Below, in pieces: positions 19,736 to 31,309 of a DNA stretch of 64,000 bases. The notes under the pieces were generated by a model. That model searched no databases, was not told where the DNA came from, and saw only the letters and a list, made by a program, of their open reading frames with translations. The stretch is taken from contig NC_132927.1 of the NCBI RefSeq assembly GCF_047675955.1, forward strand, positions 67,375,702 through 67,439,701. Reading direction: 5' to 3'. The stretch comes from Chlorocebus sabaeus (lineage: Eukaryota; Chordata; Mammalia; Primates; Cercopithecidae). The stretch's first letter is position 1. The number at the start of each line of letters is the position of its first letter. The translations under genes and the position numbers were made by a program.

Positions 19736-20339
19736 AACGTTTGGAAAAGCAGAGAAGAAGGAAATTGTGATAGAGCATGTAGAAGGTGTTTGTCAGTTTG
19801 ACTGCATGCAACACCCTTTCTTATTTGGGAGGAATTCCAAGATAAAAAGTGAGCCACACCCCCCTCTTCCCATGAAAGAGGCACCTGACCCAAGCGTAGC
19901 CAGTCTGATGTTCTGACCACCATGTTAACCAAATGTCTTCGCTTTTACTTCGTTGCTCTTGGGCTTGTGTTTGGAGGCCTTATCAGAAACAGCCACATGA
20001 AGCTTATTATTGTGATTACTTCGGGAACATTGTTGAGAACAAAGTCCACCTCGATACCAGGAATAGCAGCAATTCTTACAAGCACATGGCTTGCTGTCAA
20101 CTTACAGAGGTGGTGATTCCTATAATTGGACGTTTCCCAATCCTTATCATGTTCTGTAAGGTTGAAGCCAGCTGTTAGAAGTTTGACGATGACCATTAAT
20201 TGCAAGCCTCTTCCTGTCAGTGTTGGAAGTTGATTAAAGGCAGGCTGAAGGAGCCTCATGAAGTTCCTGTTGGTATCAGTTTCATTATCACAGGCCTTTG
20301 GTGAATGTGTTAGACATGTAGGTTGCACATCTTGTTTTG
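19736..20339. other. Unique sequence
   Basis: No repeat or exon recognised. Open frames here have no family I know. Confidence 0.5.
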
Positions 20340-20640
20340 TTTTGATTTGTTTTTTGAGACAAGGCCTTGCTCTGTCACCCAGGTTGAAGTGCAGTGGTAT
20401 GATCACAACTCACTGCAGCCTCGACCTCCTGGGCTCAAGCAATCCTCCTGCCTCAGCCTCCTGAGTAGCTGGGATTACACACATGCGCCACTATGTTTGG
20501 TTGATTTGTAAAATTTTTTTGGTAGCGATGGGGTCTCACTGTGTTGCCCAGGCGAGTCTCAAACTCCTGAGCTGAAGTGATCCTCCTGCCTTGGCCTCCA
20601 AAAAGGCTGAGATTACAGGCATGAGCCATCATGCCCATCG
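20340..20640 (-). mobile_element. Full-length old Alu
   Basis: TTTTTTGAGACAAGGCCTTGC to GAGCCATCATGCCCATCGG; CTCCTGGGCTCAAGCAATCC is the AluJ-like variant. Confidence 0.92.
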
Positions 20641-20821
20641 GAGTTTGCATCTCAGAAAGATCTACAGGCATTCATGCCCTGCCCCAACTTTCAACCCTAT
20701 CATCTACATGTTAGGAACAGTGCAGGGAAAAGAGCCATATTTGTGCCTGCCCTTAGCACACTTATATTTCCACCACATCGGAGGTAGTGGTCTGCCTCCC
20801 ACTTAAAGAACAAAGAGAGAA

Positions 20822-21118
20822 GGCTGGTCACAGTGGCTCACGTCTATAATCTCAACACTTTGGGAAGCCAAGGTGGATGGATCACCTGAGGTCAGAAGTT
20901 CGAGACCAGCCTGGCCAACATGGTGAAACACTGTTTCTACTAAAAATGCAAAAATTAGCATGGTGGTGTGTGCCTGTAATCCCAGCTACTTGGTAGGCTA
21001 AGGTGGGAGAATTGCTGGAACCTGGGAGGCAGGGTTTGCAGTGAGCCGAGATCATACCACTCCACTCCAGGCTAGGCGACAGAGAGAGATTCCGTCTCAA
21101 AAAAAAAAAAAAAAAAAA
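20822..21118 (+). mobile_element. Full-length Alu
   Basis: GGCTGGTCACAGTGGCTCAC start; A23 tail. Perfect AAAGAACAAAGAGA (20805-20818 and 21119-21132). Confidence 0.94.
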
Positions 21119-21329
21119 AAAGAACAAAGAGAAAACGATCCATAAAAGAGCGAGTCTCCAGGCCTGACCCAGATGTCCTACTGTCAGCAAGCAAGAGAAG
21201 CAGCAGCAAGAGAATACATTCCTTGAAGTTCCTTCCTAGGGGATGCAGACATTTGTTGCTTTTGTGTCAACTTGAGAACAGAGATGCCAGCAATGTTTTT
21301 CTATTGTTTTTTTAATAATGTGTCAGAAA

Positions 21330-21700
21330 TATGTGTTTCCACCTTGGGGCCTCCAGATCTTCCATGGCTCATTGTTAAAGCATCATTCAGAGTTTAGCTC
21401 AGCTGTCACTTCTTGAAGTCACTTCCATGGCCCCCAGTCTAATGTAGCTTCCCTCTATCCACCCCACCGCTATTACCCTCCATCTCATCTCCATTCTCTG
21501 CTTTAATGGCTTCATAGCATAGACCACTATCCAAAATGATCTTTTTCATCTATGTATTTTCTTCTTTGCTGCTGGTGGTCTTCCTCCTTCAGGAAGTAGG
21601 GAGTTTCCCTGTCCTGTTCGTGCTGTGTCCTCAGTGCTTAGCATAGTCTCTGGCACACAGTAGGGCTGGCAATACATGTTGTTGAATGAATGAGGGGTGC
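21330..21700 (+). mobile_element. L2 LINE 3' end
   Basis: CATCATTCAGAGTTTAGCTC, AGCTGTCACTTCTTGAAGTC, CTTAGCATAGTCTCTGGCAC, ACAGTAGGG and the terminal TTGTTGAATGAATGA match the L2 3' end. Confidence 0.85.
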
Positions 21701-21795
21701 TGCCTGGGCCAAGACCTGAGCTCCTGGCCAAGACCTGAGCCCCTCATCTATTCCATTCCAAGCATTAGCAGTTCTCTCCACCATCATCTGTCTCT

Positions 21796-22106
21796 CTCTC
21801 TCTCTCTTTTTTTTTCTTTTCTTGAGATAGAGTCTTGCTCTGTCACCCAGGCTGGAGTGCAGTGGCCTGATCTCGGCTCACTACAACCCCTGCCTCCTGG
21901 GTTCAAGAGATTCTCGTGCCTCAGCCTCCTGAGTAGCTGGAATTACAGGCGCCCACCACCATGCCTGGCTAATTTTTTATATTTTTGGTAGAGATGGGGT
22001 TTCACCATGTTGGTCAGGCTGGTCTTGAACTCCTGACCTCAAGTGACCCACCCACCTTGGCCTCCCAAAGTGCTGGGATTACAGGGATGAGCCACCATGC
22101 CCAGCC
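21796..22106 (-). mobile_element. Full-length Alu
   Basis: (CT)n/poly-T then TTGAGATAGAGTCTTGC, ending CCACCATGCCCAGC. CATCTGTCTCT on both sides (21785-21795, 22107-22117). Confidence 0.94.
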
Positions 22107-22117
22107 CATCTGTCTCT

Positions 22118-22532
22118 TATGCATCTCTTCTTCTCCATCCCTCCCACCCCCTAGCACTAATGTTCAAGCTCTAAGGCAATTACAATGGTGGTCACTGCTC
22201 AGTCTGCACCAATCTCTAGCCCACCCTGTTACCAAATGTTACTCCTGAATCTCACCAGGGTGCTTTCCTCTCTGTAATTCTTAGCTTTGGTCTGCTCCAC
22301 TCCAACCAGTGGACTGATTTCCATTATGGAGGAGGAGAGAGGCACCCCTGGGGAGATACATTGTACTTGAAGTGGGTGTACGGATGTGCAGATTGGAAGC
22401 AAAGCAATGCCTTCTCCTGCCTGCACTTTTGTTTTATACTCACAATGTTTATTTTTGTGTGTCAAAATTGTTAAAGGAGAGCCTGAGATTTTGTGTTTAT
22501 CAAGGGAGGGTGGTGGTGGTGTGATTTTTCAA
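22118..22532. other. Unique sequence
   Basis: No gene or clear repeat. Confidence 0.5.
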
Positions 22533-22543
22533 AGTTAAGAGAG

Positions 22544-22848
22544 ACTGGGCATGGTGGCTTATGCCTGTAATCCCAGCCCTTTGGAAGGGCAAAACAGGAG
22601 TATAGCCTGAGTCCAGGAGTTCAAGACCAGCCTGAGCAACAGGGCAAGACCCCATCTCTACAAAAATGTTTAAAATTAGCCTAGCATTGTGGTGTGCACC
22701 TGTGGTTCCTGCTACTCCGGAGGCTGAGGTGGGAGGATTGCTTGAACCCAGGAGGTTGAGGCTTCAATGAGCCATGTTCGTACCACTGCACTCTAGCCTG
22801 GGTGACAGAGCAAAACCCTGTCTCAAAAAAAAAAAAAAAAAAAAAAGT
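22544..22848 (+). mobile_element. Full-length AluJ-like
   Basis: ACTGGGCATGGTGGCTTATG start; A24 tail. Perfect AGTTAAGAGAG (22533-22543, 22849-22859). Confidence 0.93.
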
Positions 22849-22869
22849 AGTTAAGAGAGCTGTTGATTG

Positions 22870-23072
22870 CTCTCTCCACTAAAGTAAACCTCACCCCTTA
22901 GTGCCTCTGCCCATGTGGGTCCTCCCTCCTGACCTCTGCCTGGGAAATTACTGCTCTCTTCAAGGGCCAACTCAAAGGCCCCTCCTGGGCTGTGCCACTT
23001 TCTCCATACCCCCCACATCTTTTTCCCCTCCCCTAGGTCCCTTAGCACTGTGTCCATAGCTCTCATGAGTCA
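22870..23072 (+). mobile_element. L2 LINE fragment
   Basis: CCTCTGCCCATGTGGGTCC, GACCTCTGCCTGGGAAATTA, CTTCAAGGGCCAACTCAAAG, CTTAGCACTGTGTCCATAGC follow L2; truncated by the MER2 insertion. Confidence 0.72.
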
Positions 23073-23154
23073 GTACAGTTGTCCCTCAGTATCTATGGAA
23101 GATTGGTGCCAGGACCCCTTGCAGATACCAAAATCCATGAATGCTCAAGTCCCT

Positions 23155-23472
23155 TTGGTGTTTGTTTGTTTGTTTGTTTTGAGTGTGCGTGTGACGGAGT
23201 CTCACTCTATTCCCCAGGCTGGAGTGCAGTGGCCCGATGTCAGCTCACTGCAACCTCCACCTCCTGGGTTCAAGCGATTCTCCTACCTCAGCCTCCCAAG
23301 TAGCTGGGATCACAGGCATGCGCCACCACCCCTGGCTAATTTTGTATTTTTAGTAGAGATAGGGCTTCACCATGTTGCCCAGGCTGGTGTCGAACTCCTG
23401 ACCTCAGGTGATCCACCTTGCTTGGCCTCCCAAAGTGCTAGGATTACAGGCATGAGCCACTGCGCCCAGCCC
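23155..23472 (-). mobile_element. Alu inside MER2
   Basis: (GTTT)n then GTGACGGAGTCTCACTC to CACTGCGCCCAGCC. Perfect TGCTCAAGTCCCT (23142-23154, 23473-23485), which is MER2 sequence. Confidence 0.94.
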
Positions 23473-23490
23473 TGCTCAAGTCCCTCATAG

Positions 23491-23994
23491 CAGGGGTTCC
23501 CAACTCCCAGGCCGTGTACTGGTACTGGTACCAGTTTGTGGCCTGTTAGGAACTGAGCCGCACAATGGGAGGTGAGCAGCAAGCAATCTGTGTTTACGGT
23601 CACTCCCCGTCACCGGAGGTCCGCCTCCTGTCAGCCCCAGTGGTGGCATTAGATTCTCAGGGGAGCATGAACCCTATTGTGAACTGTGCACATGAGGTAG
23701 GTTTTGTGCTCCTTATGAGAATCTAATGCCTGATGATCTGTCAATTTCTCCCATCACCGCCAGATGTGACTGTCTAGTTGCAGGAAAACAAGCTCAGGGC
23801 TCCCACTGATTCTACTTTATGGTGAGTGTCATGATTTCATTATATATTACAATATGATAATAATAGAAATGAAGTGCACAATAAATGTAATGCACTTCAA
23901 TTGTCCTCAAACCATCCCCAACCCCCTGCCTGGTCCGTGGAAAAATTGTCTTCCATGAAACTAGTCCCTGGTGCCAAAAAATTGGGGACTGCTG
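23491..23994 (+). mobile_element. MER1A (hAT-Charlie) inside MER2
   Basis: CAGGGGTTCCCAACTCCCAG to GGGGACTGCTG termini. Contains the internal palindrome CATTAGATTCTC / GAGAATCTAATG (23648-23730). Flanking octamers CCTCATAG and CCTTACAA are a decayed 8-bp duplication. Confidence 0.9.
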
Positions 23995-24369
23995 CCTTAC
24001 AAAATATGGTGTAGTATTTGTATGTGACCTGTGCACATCCCCCCATATACTGTAAGTCATTTCTAGATTACTTATAGTATCGAATACAATGTAAATGCTA
24101 TATAGACCATTGTAACACTATATCGTTTAGGGAATAATGACAAGAAAAAAAGCCTGTACATGTTCAGTACAGACACAACCTTTCATTTTTTTCTGAATAA
24201 TTTTGCTCCATAGTTGGTTGAATCCACAGAGGTGGAACCCACAGATATAGAGGGCTGACTGTATATTATACCTGTTCAGATCCCCTATCAGATCAGGTGA
24301 GCTTCAGTGGCTGGACACTCAATAAACACTTTTTTATGTTTTATTTTTTAATTTAATTAATTAATTAAT

Positions 24370-24571
24370 TTTGAGACAGGATTTCACTCTGTCACCCAGG
24401 CTAGAGTGCAGTGGCTCGATCTCAGCTCACTGCAACCTTCGCCTCCCAGGCTCAAGCCATTCTCCTGCCTCAACCTCCCAAGTAGCTGAAACCACAGGTG
24501 CGCACCACCACACCTGGCTAATTTTTTGTATTTTTGGTAGAGATGGGGTTTCATCATGTTGCTCAGGCTAT
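24370..24571 (-). mobile_element. 5'-truncated Alu
   Basis: (TTAA)n spacer then TTTTGAGACAGGATTTCACTC to TCATGTTGCTCAGGCT. Confidence 0.88.
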
Positions 24572-27108
24572 AGACTTCCCTAAATTCCCCCCGGACAAGG
24601 ACAAGACTGACCCCAGGGTCCAAATCAGGGCTGCACCTGCAGGTGGCTGCAGTTCATGGGACCCACCTTTGAAAGTCAGAGGTGAACAGAGTCTAGAAGT
24701 TTGCCACAAGATTGATGTCAGCTAGTCTTGTTCCCTGGTCTCCACAGACTAAAAAAGTCAAGCCCCCCAAAAATTCAAAGGACTCAACCAATGTCTTAAT
24801 CTTCTCTGTGCCTAGAATCGAATCAGGCACTGCTTACAAAATCATCTTTGTCCATTCAAAAAATATTTAATGATCACCTATTGCGTGCCAGGAATTGTAT
24901 TGCCCTACAGAAGCCCCCTGTCTGATGGGTATATAAAGTAAAGTAGAGGTTCCTCTTCAAAGACTTTCCTTCCCATCTAATTAGAAATAAATAGTAACTT
25001 ATTTTAGAAGCAAAATGTATTCAAAGACCTGTGCTAACATTCTTAAGTATCTACTATCCGTAATAAAGAAATCAATGTACTTTATGTTCTTAGCTCCCAC
25101 AATTTAGCTGAAATATTTGCCCTAGCATGCTTATACTGGTCCAAGCAAGCATTAGGTCATAGCCTGTTCCTCTTCCTTATTTGAAGGTGTTTTTACCTTT
25201 CTCAGCATTTCACAAGTTACTTCCTCCTTCCTTTGTTCTCCTCTGCCTTTGCTTCTTTTAAAAGCAAATTTGGGACAATACAGAATGTGAGGTCCCATTC
25301 CAGCCAATGGAAACTGGACACAGCAGTAGGGTGGGTGTGTCAGGTTATAAATGACCCTGTCTCCTTTGTTCAGTGTGCTCTCGTGACAAAACTGCTGGCG
25401 AGTGTACCCTTTCTGCAGAAAGTAAAAATGGCCTTGCTAAGGAAATTAAATTTATGTTCAAGTGCTGTTTCTTTACAGCACCAGGGAACAAGAAATGCTT
25501 TTCTAACCTGGGGAAGACAGACCTATAGCCAGCTACAATGAGACAGCCCAGGGATGGAGCCTCTAACCCAGCCAGGGGTCAGAGGAGGCATCTTGGGGAG
25601 GTGAAAGCTGAGGGGAGTCTGCAAGGAGGAGGAGGAGCTGGGCAGGCAAAGGGTCAGAGGAAGATGTTCCAGGCAGAGAAGGTGAGCTGGGAGCCAGGGA
25701 GAAGCGGACTTCATTGGAAATTGCAAGTAAATATAGAGAAGTCAGTATATGTGCAAAGTGCTTTGTCCAGTTTTGGAACTCCAAGGAATTAGAAAACAGT
25801 GACCCTGACCTCAAGGAATTTACAGTAAAAGATATGTGAAAAGGGAAATAGATAATGATATAGAGCATCATGTTTTGCTTCACCTTCCTGCGGGTTACAT
25901 AATACAGTTTGAATGTGATTCGGAGCTTCCAGCCCACTATTATAAGAATACTTTTCTTTCCTTCTTGGAGCACGTCAGTCTTCCATGTTAAGTTCCACAA
26001 CCACAGGGTTCTACTCAGTCACTAGGACAGTCCTAGAGCTTCTGCCTATTAGAGAGAAAAAAATCGGAGAAGCAGATGAGTCCCCCTCAGGGTCTTGTTC
26101 TCTGCTGCTGTTATTGCTGTTGCTGTCAGTAGTGCCTCTGGTGAGACCTCAGAGCCTGGGGCAGAGCTTGTCCAAGGAAGAAAGTACTTCCAGGACAAAG
26201 ATGGGGGTTGTGATCAGGGAGAGAGGGGAGAAGAGGACCCTTTTCCATAGGGTCCCCCTAAGCAGGGGTTGCTGCAGGCCATGGTGACCTCCGCTCCCAG
26301 TGCCTTGGCCTACTGGCCCCGAGCCATTTCAGATCCTGTGAACACAGGCGTGCACACACCCAGAGTCACCCCCAGGGACAGAGGGCTGCCAACCTGAAGC
26401 CACATGTATTCTGGGAAGCAGCATCTATCTTTCCTCGGGGACCTCGCCCTCCCAAGCAAGGAAGTTCCTCTGTCTTCTGTTCCATGGCCAGCTCTGTCCC
26501 CAGGATGCATGGCATCTCTCTCTGGAAACTAATGGGGAATATTACTTCGCTCTGGTACACATTTGACAAGCAAGTGGTTAGATCAATGCCACAGGGCCCG
26601 CTCAATAAATACTTGATGCTGATTGTACCAGACACTGAAGGAATTGTCCATTCCGCACCGGTTGCCCCTCCTAAAAACTGCCTCTTCCTCCATTCTCGTC
26701 GTGGTTCCCTAGACAGCTGCAAGGTTCTGGAACCATCTTGCCCTCCTGCCCACCATGGGACAGTAAGTTTCTTCCTGAGTGTTTTTGGGGACTTGCAACT
26801 GAGAAAGTCAGAGTTCTTCTGATGATGGAAACTGCCAAACATCCAACTCAGGAGCTGGTGGCAGCTGTCAGGAAGAAAAGGGTAACTGTGCAGAGAGAAA
26901 AGGCAACAAGAGCCACAGGGGAGAAAGAAGCAGGAGAGATGGTGGAGGACCCCTCAGGGGAGTCTCTGGTTCTCATGATGTCTGACTTTCCTGTAGTTCT
27001 GGCAATAAAACGCTCTCTTTGCTTAAGCGACTTTGCATGCTTTATGTAAATCTGTCACCTTATAAACTAGGGGGACCAAGCAATTTATTGTCAAAATTAA
27101 GACATTTT
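24572..27108. other. Largest mostly unique block
   Basis: No exon could be supported. 24850-24910 (TTTAATGATCACCTATTGCG) and 26603-26640 (GCTCAATAAATACTTGATGC) look like L2/MIR ends. Frames such as 26366-26842 on the minus strand show no recognised domain. Confidence 0.5.
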
Positions 27109-27503
27109 AAGAATGAAAGGGGTGGCCAGGCACAGTAGCTCACACCTGTAATCCCAGCACTTTGGGAGGCTGAGGCGAGTGGATCACCTGAGGTCAGGAG
27201 TTCGAGACCAGCCTGGCCAAGATGTGAAATCCCGTCTCTACTAAAAATACAAAAGTTAGCCAGGCATGGTGGTGCATGCCTGTAATCCCAGCTACTTGGG
27301 AGGCTGAGGCAGGAGAATCACTTGAACCCTGGAGGCAGAGGTTGCGGCGAGCCGAGATTGTGCCACTGCACTGCAGCCTGGGTGACAGAACAAGACTGTC
27401 TCAAAAAAAAAAAAAAAACACACACACACAATGAAAAGGGTCATCCACTATGTACCCACAAAAATTAAAAATAAAATTTTTAAAAATAAAAGAATGAAAG
27501 GGG
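27109..27503 (+). mobile_element. Composite retroinsertion: Alu plus L1-like 3' end
   Basis: A perfect AAGAATGAAAGGGG (27109-27122, 27490-27503) brackets more than the Alu. After the Alu tail and (CA)n comes a 60-base piece (27431-27489) with CTATGTACCCACAAAAATT and A/T-rich end typical of L1 3' termini. Confidence 0.75.
27124..27418 (+). mobile_element. Full-length Alu
   Basis: GGCCAGGCACAGTAGCTCAC start; A16 tail leading into (CA)n at 27419-27430. Confidence 0.94.
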
Positions 27504-28010
27504 ACATTACTAATAATTACTCTGGGATAACAGATGTAACCTGGAATGGTCTCAGACAAGCCAAAACTTCTATGCACCCTACTTACAACTCACTGATCCA
27601 ATCATGGGACAGTCAGTCTGTCCAACTCTACTGAGGTACATAAGCAGGGCCCTGAAGAAGGAGGAAACATCTGACTATGCAGGTATCTGGCTGGTGGCTG
27701 CAGAAACATGTGCCCTAATACCCATTCCTCTCTCCTCACCGGCTGAGCACACTTTCATTGCACCTCCATAGGGAGGAAAACACCTTGTTCCAGACTGCTT
27801 CCAAAATTAGGTCAGGTTCATATGGGGGAAAGCCCACAGATGAGCCACAGACTGGCTCCCATCCCAGTCATGGATCTCGGTGAGGACCACTTACTCTCCC
27901 TGGACCTCAGCCAGAAAAAGGAGTGGTGAGGGTATCTGTTGAATGACAGTGATATTGCCTCCATATGCTCTGTTCTTTTGTTATAGATGCCACTGCGTCC
28001 CAAGCTACAT
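27504..28010. other. Unique sequence
   Basis: No gene or repeat recognised. Confidence 0.5.
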
Positions 28011-28020
28011 CCTCCGTGAG

Positions 28021-28321
28021 TTTTTTTTTTTTTTTTTTTTGAGATGGAGTCTCGCTGTGTCTCCCAGACTGGAGTGCAGTGGCGCGATCTCGGCTCACTG
28101 CAACCTCCACCTCCTGGGTTCACACCATTCTCCTGCCTCAGCCTCCCGAGTAGGTGGGACTACAGGCGCCCGCCACCACGCCCAGCTAATTTTTTGTATT
28201 TTTAGTAGAGACAGAGTTTCACCGTGTTAGCCAGGATGGTCTCGATCTCCTGACCTCGTGATCCACCCGCCTTGGCCTCCCAAAGTGCTGGGATTACAGG
28301 CATGAGCCACCGCGCCCAGCC
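28021..28321 (-). mobile_element. Full-length AluY-like
   Basis: Poly-T, GAGATGGAGTCTCGCTGTG to GAGCCACCGCGCCCAGC; CpG-rich. Flanks CCTCCGTGAGTTTT / CCTCTGTGAGCTTTT. Confidence 0.93.
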
Positions 28322-28329
28322 CCTCTGTG

Positions 28330-29141
28330 AGCTTTTAAAACCTTCTCCCAGCCTCCTGCATGACTTTGACCATAAGCATCATTCCTTATCTGGGCTGAAA
28401 CCAACAGGGAGTTCCTGAGGGTCGGGCAGCATTTGGTCATGAAAGGCAGGGACGCTCTGCCTCCTGCCATGGCTCTGGGGAAGCTCTGTCCTAGTTAGCA
28501 AACTAAGAGCCACTGGCAGGAGCTTGTTGATCTCAGGAAAGTCCGCTGGTAGCCATGGGGGTGCATGATCCAGCTCCCCTCTGACCCTATTTGGTCACAG
28601 GTAGGTTCTCTAGGACTGATGGGAAGAAGGAGACACTGAGGAAGATGCCTAAGACATCTGGTGGAGCCTTGGCTGTTCCCTCTCCACTGTCCCTATCAGA
28701 CTCCCAGCAAATGTGCACAGGGAGGGTGGGGATGGCTCTGTCTTCCAGGGTGACTTGGGGTGAGCATCCTGCAGCTCAGCAGCTACATCCTGCAGGGCGA
28801 GTCCACCCATTTCCCTGGCTTCTCCAAACACCTCAGCCTCTTGGTCTTCTACCCTTTGCCCTCTGCGAGAGAGGGAGGAAGGTGTGGTCAGCATGGACTT
28901 TACCCCTGAAGGGCTATTGCTTTAAGGAGTGTTGAGGATAGGAAGATATGTATTAAGCTAGCTTGGCAAATTCCCCGACCAGTGTTAAACTCTTTTAGAA
29001 TTTTTCTAGCAGGTTTCTGGTCTTTACTGAAAAGCCCTAAATAAAAATACAATGTAAGACAAGATGAGACAATACATTCCTTTCCATAAATTCCTCTTCT
29101 GGAAAGCCCCCCTTTACCTCCCCCCACAAAAAAAAATTCTG
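28330..29141. other. Unique sequence
   Basis: No exon or repeat supported; open frames lack recognisable domains. Confidence 0.5.
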
Positions 29142-29409
29142 GCCGGGCACAGTGGCTCACGCCTATAATCAATCCCAGAACTTTGAGAGGCCAAGGCAGG
29201 TGGGTCATTTGAGCTCCAGAGTTCAAGATAAGCTTGGGCAACATGGCAAAACCCCGTCTCTACTAAAAACTACAAAAATTAGCCAGGCACCATGGCAGGT
29301 GCCTGTAATCCCAGCTACTCAGGAGGCTGAGGCCGGAGAATCGCTTGAACCCAGGCAGCAGAGGTTGCAGTGAGCCTGGATCGCACCACTGCACTCCAGC
29401 CTGGGCAAC
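29142..29409 (+). mobile_element. Full-length Alu
   Basis: GGCCGGGCACAGTGGCTCAC start; body ends CCAGCCTGGGCAACA with an (AAAT)n tail. Confidence 0.92.
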
Positions 29410-29414
29410 AAAAA

Positions 29415-29457
<43 letters not shown>

Positions 29458-29475
29458 AATAAAATAAAAATAAAA
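29410..29475 (+). repeat. (AAAT)n microsatellite from an Alu tail
   Basis: About twelve uninterrupted AAAT units then AAAAT variants; likely polymorphic. Confidence 0.95.
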
Positions 29476-29929
29476 ACTTCTGTCCATTTGTCTATTCTCA
29501 GAGGGCATATGCCTTTTTCTGAACCTGGAAATAATGCAAAAAGTTCTGACAACTGGACAAAGGTCCATAGTCTGTCTGGACAATTCACATGTGCATGTCT
29601 GGGGCAGAAGACAGTTGATATAGAGGGCAAAGACACCCAGGTGCTGTCGTAAGAGATCGGTCTGAGTACAGAGACCCCTGTTCCATCCCTTATGGAGTCC
29701 CTTTAATGACTGTATCTGGGAATGAACATACCCAAGTCCCCTGAACACAGACTCTCCTGCCTCAGCCAGGCCGAGCGTTTTGGGACACGGCCTTCCTTCA
29801 ACCCTCCTCTGCTCTAAAACCTCAGTGGCTTTTGACTGCCCCTCAATCATCCTTGCACCTCTAGGGCTCTGTCCTCTGATGTCCTACCCATGGAAATTGA
29901 CCATGTCTTCCAAATCAAACCCTTGCCTC
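29476..29929. other. Unique sequence
   Basis: No exon or repeat recognised. Confidence 0.45.
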
Positions 29930-30280
29930 CAGGCAGGCCAATATCTGTACTCTAAGATTCCTTGCTCATTCCTGTCTCTAGCTACCTGGAGCTCCCTGCC
30001 CCTTTAAAAATGTGCCTATTCTTCAAGCCAGACTCTTCCTTGGAGCCTTTCCTAATGACTTCAGCCCATGTTAATTTCATGTATTAGCCATAGGACTAAT
30101 TTAACGCTTGATCTTATGCTGACACATTCTTGACTACTGTACTGGCCTATGGCTGCTCTTTCCAACTACTGAGTGCAGGACAGAAACTATCTTCTGCATA
30201 TTCATATCCACACGCCCCCACCATGGTGCTTAGAATAGTACCAAACTTGTAGTAGGTGTTCAATAAACTCTTGTTAATCA
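29930..30280 (+). mobile_element. L2 LINE 3' end
   Basis: CTACCTGGAGCTCCCTGCCC, CTTCAAGCCAGACTCTTCC, GTGCTTAGAATAGTACC and GTAGTAGGTGTTCAATAAAC follow L2 in order. Confidence 0.82.
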
Positions 30281-30721
30281 TTTGATTTCCATACTGAGTT
30301 GAATTGTTTTGGTTTCTTGTAGTGTTGCTGTATGCTAGTGGTTTCTAATCTTCTCAAATATGAGGATCTCCCCATGAGAAAAGTGGTATCTTGAGTATTG
30401 GTTAGACTGAGAAGACACATGATGATAAAAGGCTTTTGTATGACTTATCTTTTATTCATTCTCAACAAAGACTGCACACATTTGAGAAACAGTAGTGCCT
30501 GTATATGTGAGAGAGAAAGGATAGCCACTGAGTGCTGGAAAATGCTTGCTGCAGACGTGGTTCATGAACTCCTTGCTATAACAGTATAATAGAGATCTCA
30601 TGGCTTCATGGCCCGAGATTGAGAACCAAAGGAGTATGCAATTCAACATAATCCTTGCAAGTACCTAATCCAGACATCTCTCTGCAGCTATCCAACCCTG
30701 ATTGCGTTTACGATGTTTTGT
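30281..30721. other. Unique sequence
   Basis: No gene or recognised repeat. Confidence 0.5.
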
Positions 30722-31028
30722 GGGCCAAGTGCAGTGCCTCACACCTGTAATCATCCCAGCACTTTGGGAGGCTGAGGTGGGTGGATCACCTGAGGTCAGG
30801 AGTTCAAGACCACACCTGACCAACATGGTGAAACCCTCCCTACTAAAAATACAAAAATTAGCCGGGCAATGGTGGCGGGCACCTGTGGTCCCAGTTACTC
30901 GGGAGGCTGAGGCAGGAAACTTACTTGAATACGGGAGACAAAGGTTGCAGTGAGCCAAGATCGCGCTACTGTACTCCAGCCTGGGCCATAGAGTGAGACT
31001 CAGTCTCAAAAAAAAAAAAAAAAAAAAA
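30722..31028 (+). mobile_element. Full-length Alu
   Basis: GGCCAAGTGCAGTGCCTCAC start; A20 tail; GATGTTTTGTG / GATATTTTGTG flanks. Confidence 0.92.
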
Positions 31029-31184
31029 GATATTTTGTGAAACAAATGAATAGATACAACAGAAAACGAGAGGTTAGAGGAATTTATATGATCGTAATGA
31101 TTGCATAATGACTATAATGATGATATAATAATTAATAATATATTATTGAGCACTAGTTACTAGGTGCTTTTGTCACTTTACCTG

Positions 31185-31255
31185 CTGTGTATTATTTAAC
31201 CCTTACAGGATAACGATGAAGTATCATTATCCCCATGAGGAAACTGTGAGCAGGG
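31185..31255 (-). mobile_element. MIR fragment
   Basis: ATTATTTAACCCTTACAGG and CATTATCCCCATGAGGAAACTG are the antisense MIR core. Confidence 0.65.
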
Positions 31256-31309
31256 GTCATTGTGGAAATGGAAGAAGGGGCCAAGTTTTGTATTTGGATA
31301 GATGAGGTA

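Larger units (their letters stand above)
23075..24261 (-). mobile_element. MER2 (TcMar-Tigger), complete ends, nested insertions
   Basis: Flanked by TA (23073-23074, 24262-24263). Starts CAGTTGTCCCTCAGTATC and ends GAGGGCTGACTG, matching inverted termini. Halves are 23075-23154 and 23995-24261 (GTAGTATTTGTATGTGACC, GTACATGTTCAGTACAGAC). An Alu and a MER1A lie between. Confidence 0.9.

Noticed and set aside
23646..23731. Palindrome resembling a CRISPR repeat or RNA hairpin gene
   Set aside because: It is the known internal palindrome of MER1.
26366..26842. 158-residue minus-strand frame in unique DNA
   Set aside because: No domain, no splice context I could support, and an overlapping plus-strand frame of similar length.
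29263..29850. 195-residue minus-strand frame
   Set aside because: Half of it is (AAAT)n and Alu antisense; the remainder has no recognised domain.
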